From: Hyparrhenia diplandra
Taxonomy: Eukaryota; Streptophyta; Magnoliopsida; Poales; Poaceae
Length of the DNA stretch: 64,000 bases
Direction: 5' to 3'
Assembly: GCA_015847255.1 (NCBI GenBank)
Contig: JADLZK010009224.1
Span: forward strand, 1,240,001-1,304,000
Both the position numbers and the translations under genes were made by a program. Positions 61,201-64,000 of this stretch are shown piece after piece. The notes below the pieces were generated by a model. The model made no database searches. It saw only the letters and a program-made list of their open reading frames with translations, and had not been told where the DNA came from. Each line of letters begins with the position of its first letter. Position 1 is the stretch's first letter.

Positions 61201-61854
61201 TTCATGTGTGTTGTACTCCTTGTACCAAAGCAAAAATCCATGTACTTCGTGTACAGTTTACGGTGGAAAAATAGATCGGTTCAATGTATGACACACATTG
61301 GCTCGCAATTCATACCTTATAAAGGATCTTGAATTCGAGAAGAAGCGAAGAAGTCATCGCGTGGGACAGTTCGGCTAGGCCGTGGGGACTGCGCGGCGTG
61401 ACGATGAGTCGATGCAAGGCAGATTAGTAGCGGTAGAGGTAGCGAGATCCGTTCCGCTAACAACGTCGGGGATGTCGACGTCGTCGAAGTAGTCGCGGCG
61501 GACGTCGGCACAAGCGTCGGTGCCGAAGATCGGCGGCAGCTTCAACGGCGATGTCTACGAAGAGCTTGTCGTGCTGATAACGTGTTATGAAACGTGTCAT
61601 CAGCGGTTAGGACCTTCCTCTCTCCGTCTCTCATGATCACGTAGTATATGAAATAAGTAGAACAAGTAGACATAAGATAGGGATACTATTCTTTATTCAT
61701 CTCAATATTGGTAATTACAACATAGATCTCCCACGTATATATAGTCCTGCCAAGGCTTAAGAGTTTCGGTAAGAGCCCACATACAAACGGATTTTGGGAT
61801 TAGAATTCCTCCTTCTCCTTTCCTTCTAGGGACGAGCCCGTGTGTTTTACAACA
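55288..61854 (-). mobile_element. LARD-like non-autonomous LTR retrotransposon
   Basis: LTRs at 55288-55557 (270 bp) and 61583-61854 (272 bp) begin TGTTATGAAACG and end GTTTTACAACA. The 5-bp duplication GATTT flanks them (55283-55287 and 61855-61859). They differ only at two small spots, so insertion is recent. A purine tract (GCCCAAGGGGGAG, minus strand) abuts the left LTR, and a TTATCAGCACGAC primer-like site abuts the right one. The element therefore points to the minus strand. The 6-kb interior is AT-rich; the longest frames are under 130 codons with no gag or pol motif. Copia-like termini are suspected. It must rely on proteins from another element. Confidence 0.9.
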
Positions 61855-61859
61855 GATTT

Positions 61860-62982
61860 CCCTTGAGGGAAGGAAGAGTACAGTAGCCACACCACACGCG
61901 TCCACATTACACTGGTACCATTACCACAGAGATACAGTGGTCTGGCTCTGAATTGGTTCGTCCTCATCCGAATAATATCTGATCTGACAGTGACAGGGAT
62001 GGTTCATGTTGCATTGCATCCTGATCCTCTTTATTTCCTCTATCATGTTCTGCTTTAGCTAACAGTGCTCCATTTTCCATACATAATTGGTGGTGAACAT
62101 TTGATGGATCCAAAATTCCAAACCTCACTCGGCTGCCGTCTAGCGTGAAAAGGAAAGCAGCAAGCGGCTGGCCTGGAAATGTTCAGCAAAACATTGTGGA
62201 GGTAGGGCTAAGGATTTTGTGGGCACGCGTCATGCATGCCATGTGAAATATATGTCAACTGCATGGAAATTGAATGTGGAGGTAGGGCTCAGGATTTTGT
62301 GGGTCGATCGATTCACAGGCCCAATTTTACCAAAAACGATTAGAAAGCGCCCCAACAAAACACGTCGCATGTGCTCGGCATAACCAAGCCCAAGATTTAA
62401 AAAACAACTGAGCCCAAGAAAAGGTTGGGAAATTATCGGCTTTGGGCCTCGGCCTGGGGCATCCACCTTGTGGAGGCCTGGGGCGTGGAGTTGTGCACGC
62501 ATGGGCCCAACAGAACATAAAATTGCTTGGACATTGGTCAGAGGAACAACCAGAAAATTCTTTTTTTTTTTTTTTTTTTTTTTTGACTTTGAGGGGCGGT
62601 ATTCTAGAAATACTACATTTGTGCTCTTTACCGTCTTGTATGTAATGTCTAGTTCCCGGCTTATTACTGAAATAATTTTCCTACGAGTGACTTCTTTCGG
62701 GGAAAAAAAGGGCAGACTCAAACACAGCCTCGTCAGGAAATTCCACTGCATCCACTGGATAAGCTCCGGTAAACCTCTGATGTTTGTACTGCAAATCACT
62801 ACTGAACCTTTCATGCTGGCAGATGCACCCTCGGTATATAAATTTTAAAATTCCAAAACCTGACAAATTAGCAGGTTACATTTGAGTTGAACCTGAGTTG
62901 AACCATCCTCAAGTTAACAAGTTTATTTAAAGAGTTCAAAGATGCTAATCTGGTAGTCAACGACATACTACATGTCTTCAAT
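61860..62982. other. Intergenic, no recognisable gene
   Basis: Right flank of the LARD-like element. Contains a poly(T) run (about 62560-62584) and a stretch related to the 3' flank of pectate lyase copy 1 (GCACGCATGGGCC and AAAATTGCTTG motifs near 62495 and 7068). The frames here (for example 62230-62814, minus) are low in complexity and unfamiliar. Confidence 0.4.
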
Positions 62983-63938
62983 CACTACTACAGGATTGAA
63001 CTTGCATGGTGTTTGGAAATCATTTTCCGTGGCGGGCTTTTAAAAAACCGCCACGGTTAATATCAGGATTAACCGTGGCGGTTTTAATAACCGTCACGGT
63101 AAATCAATTAACCGTGGAGGTTTTTTTTAAAAAACCGCCATGGTTAATGAAGCCCAACTAGCCAGCCCAAAGAACCCAGAAAAAAAGCCCAACATCAATC
63201 CGAAACCGGGCTCGTATATATAGAGAGGGGGAGTTAGGGTTTCCCACTCGCTCGGTCACCAAACACCACCAGTCTTCTCCTCACCCCACAGCACTTCTCT
63301 CTCCACACCCCTCCATCTTCTCCTCCCGTAACTTCTCTCGCTGGCGCATGGCCCTCCCGGCGGCGGCGCGGGCGCGCCCCCCGCGGCGCGGCCTCCCCGG
63401 ATCCGGCCACCACGGCGTGTCCTCCCGGCGGCGCGGCCTCCCGGCGCTTCGAGATCCGGCGGCGGCGGGGCGGGGATCCGGCCCGTGAGTGGTGGCGATC
63501 GAACGGCCGGCGTCGACCTCCTCCACCCTCGAGCTCATCCGGCGGCGGTAGCGGATCCGGCGTTCCCATCGAGCACGGCGGCGTCGACCTCCTCCACCTC
63601 AAGCTCCTCCCCCGTGCTTCCTCGGCCGGCGCCGGGGCTCGATCCCGGCCATGGTGGCTGGATCCGCCACCGTGGTGGCGGATCCGCCGCCGTGGTTGCC
63701 GGATCCGCCGGATCCGCGGCCGGTGGAACCCTAGCGCTCGATGGGCTCGCGGATGGGCTGGATGGGCTCTCGTGCGGGCTCATCATTTTTTTTATTTTTT
63801 ATTTCATTAACCGTGGCGAGACAAAATAACCGCCACGGAAGTTCTTCGATTTTCCGTGACCCTACCTCCATGGCGGGCACAAAAACCGCCACGGAAAATG
63901 TATTTTGACCGCCACGGAAGTTCTATTATCTAGTAGTG
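62983..63938. mobile_element. Complete non-autonomous CACTA element
   Basis: Begins CACTACTACAGG and ends ATCTAGTAGTG, flanked by the 3-bp duplication AAT (62980-62982 and 63939-63941). Subterminal regions hold many CCGTGGCGG or CCGCCACGG motifs, some as palindromes (about 63046-63090). The middle is GC-rich with open frames on both strands and no transposase domain. Confidence 0.93.
63212..63245 (+). promoter_or_regulatory. Promoter-like start within the CACTA element
   Basis: TATATATAGAGAGG at about 63214 is followed by GTTAGGGTTTCCC and then by a C/T-rich leader and a GC-rich exon-like stretch. This is the layout of a plant core promoter with its 5' leader. Expression cannot be judged from sequence alone. 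Confidence 0.45.
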
Positions 63939-64000
63939 AATGTCGGCTACTCATCATCACATTTTTCGACTTGTCATGAAATAAGCTAAAACTAGAAGGG

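Overview
The window reads as a piece of a plant nuclear genome from a grass, most likely rice or a close Oryza relative. The reasons are the GC-rich 5' exons, GT-AG introns, a dirigent-jacalin fusion lectin (an architecture of monocots, close to rice JAC1 in length), Stowaway MITEs, Helitrons, CACTA and hAT non-autonomous elements, and LTR retrotransposons packed around few genes. I see no bacterial operons, tRNAs, rRNAs or CRISPR arrays. Everything is inferred from reading the sequence; no database search was run.

Only one gene looks intact: a dirigent plus jacalin-related lectin gene on the minus strand (14137-15519, four exons). Three others are recognisable but broken: two copies of a pectate lyase (4280-6558 and 38476-39312, plus strand) and a CC-NB-ARC-LRR disease-resistance gene (41316-45580, minus strand, five exons, one frameshift and one in-frame stop).

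The first 40 kb is organised by an old tandem duplication. Unit 1 (about 0.56-7.48 kb) and unit 2 (about 19.2-40.1 kb) share the same order of landmarks: a GC-rich block, a MITE, a gene-like block, the pectate lyase and its 3' flank. Unit 2 was swollen by later insertions: a poly(A) retroposon (21900-23670), a 4-kb solo LTR (23865-27839), a minus-strand Helitron (27928-28787), a second poly(A) retroposon (28845-30392) and a Helitron cluster (30936-38223). Unit 1 took an hAT-like foldback element (1679-2295) and a solo LTR inside its pectate lyase (4951-5882). Each unit often preserves the empty site of the other unit's insertion, so many element ends and target-site duplications can be read directly.

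Between the units lie an AT-rich Helitron-related stretch, Tat-type gag debris, an Athila-like primer site, an approximately 182-bp tandem array (11699-12952), the lectin gene, a CACTA remnant and a copia-like LTR with its primer site.

From 45.9 kb on the window is almost all mobile DNA: a long-TIR foldback element, a decayed chromovirus (48689-53550), an hAT-like MITE, a Stowaway MITE, a 6.6-kb LTR element with near-identical LTRs and no coding capacity (55288-61854, LARD-like), and a complete non-autonomous CACTA element with gene-like GC-rich cargo (62983-63938).
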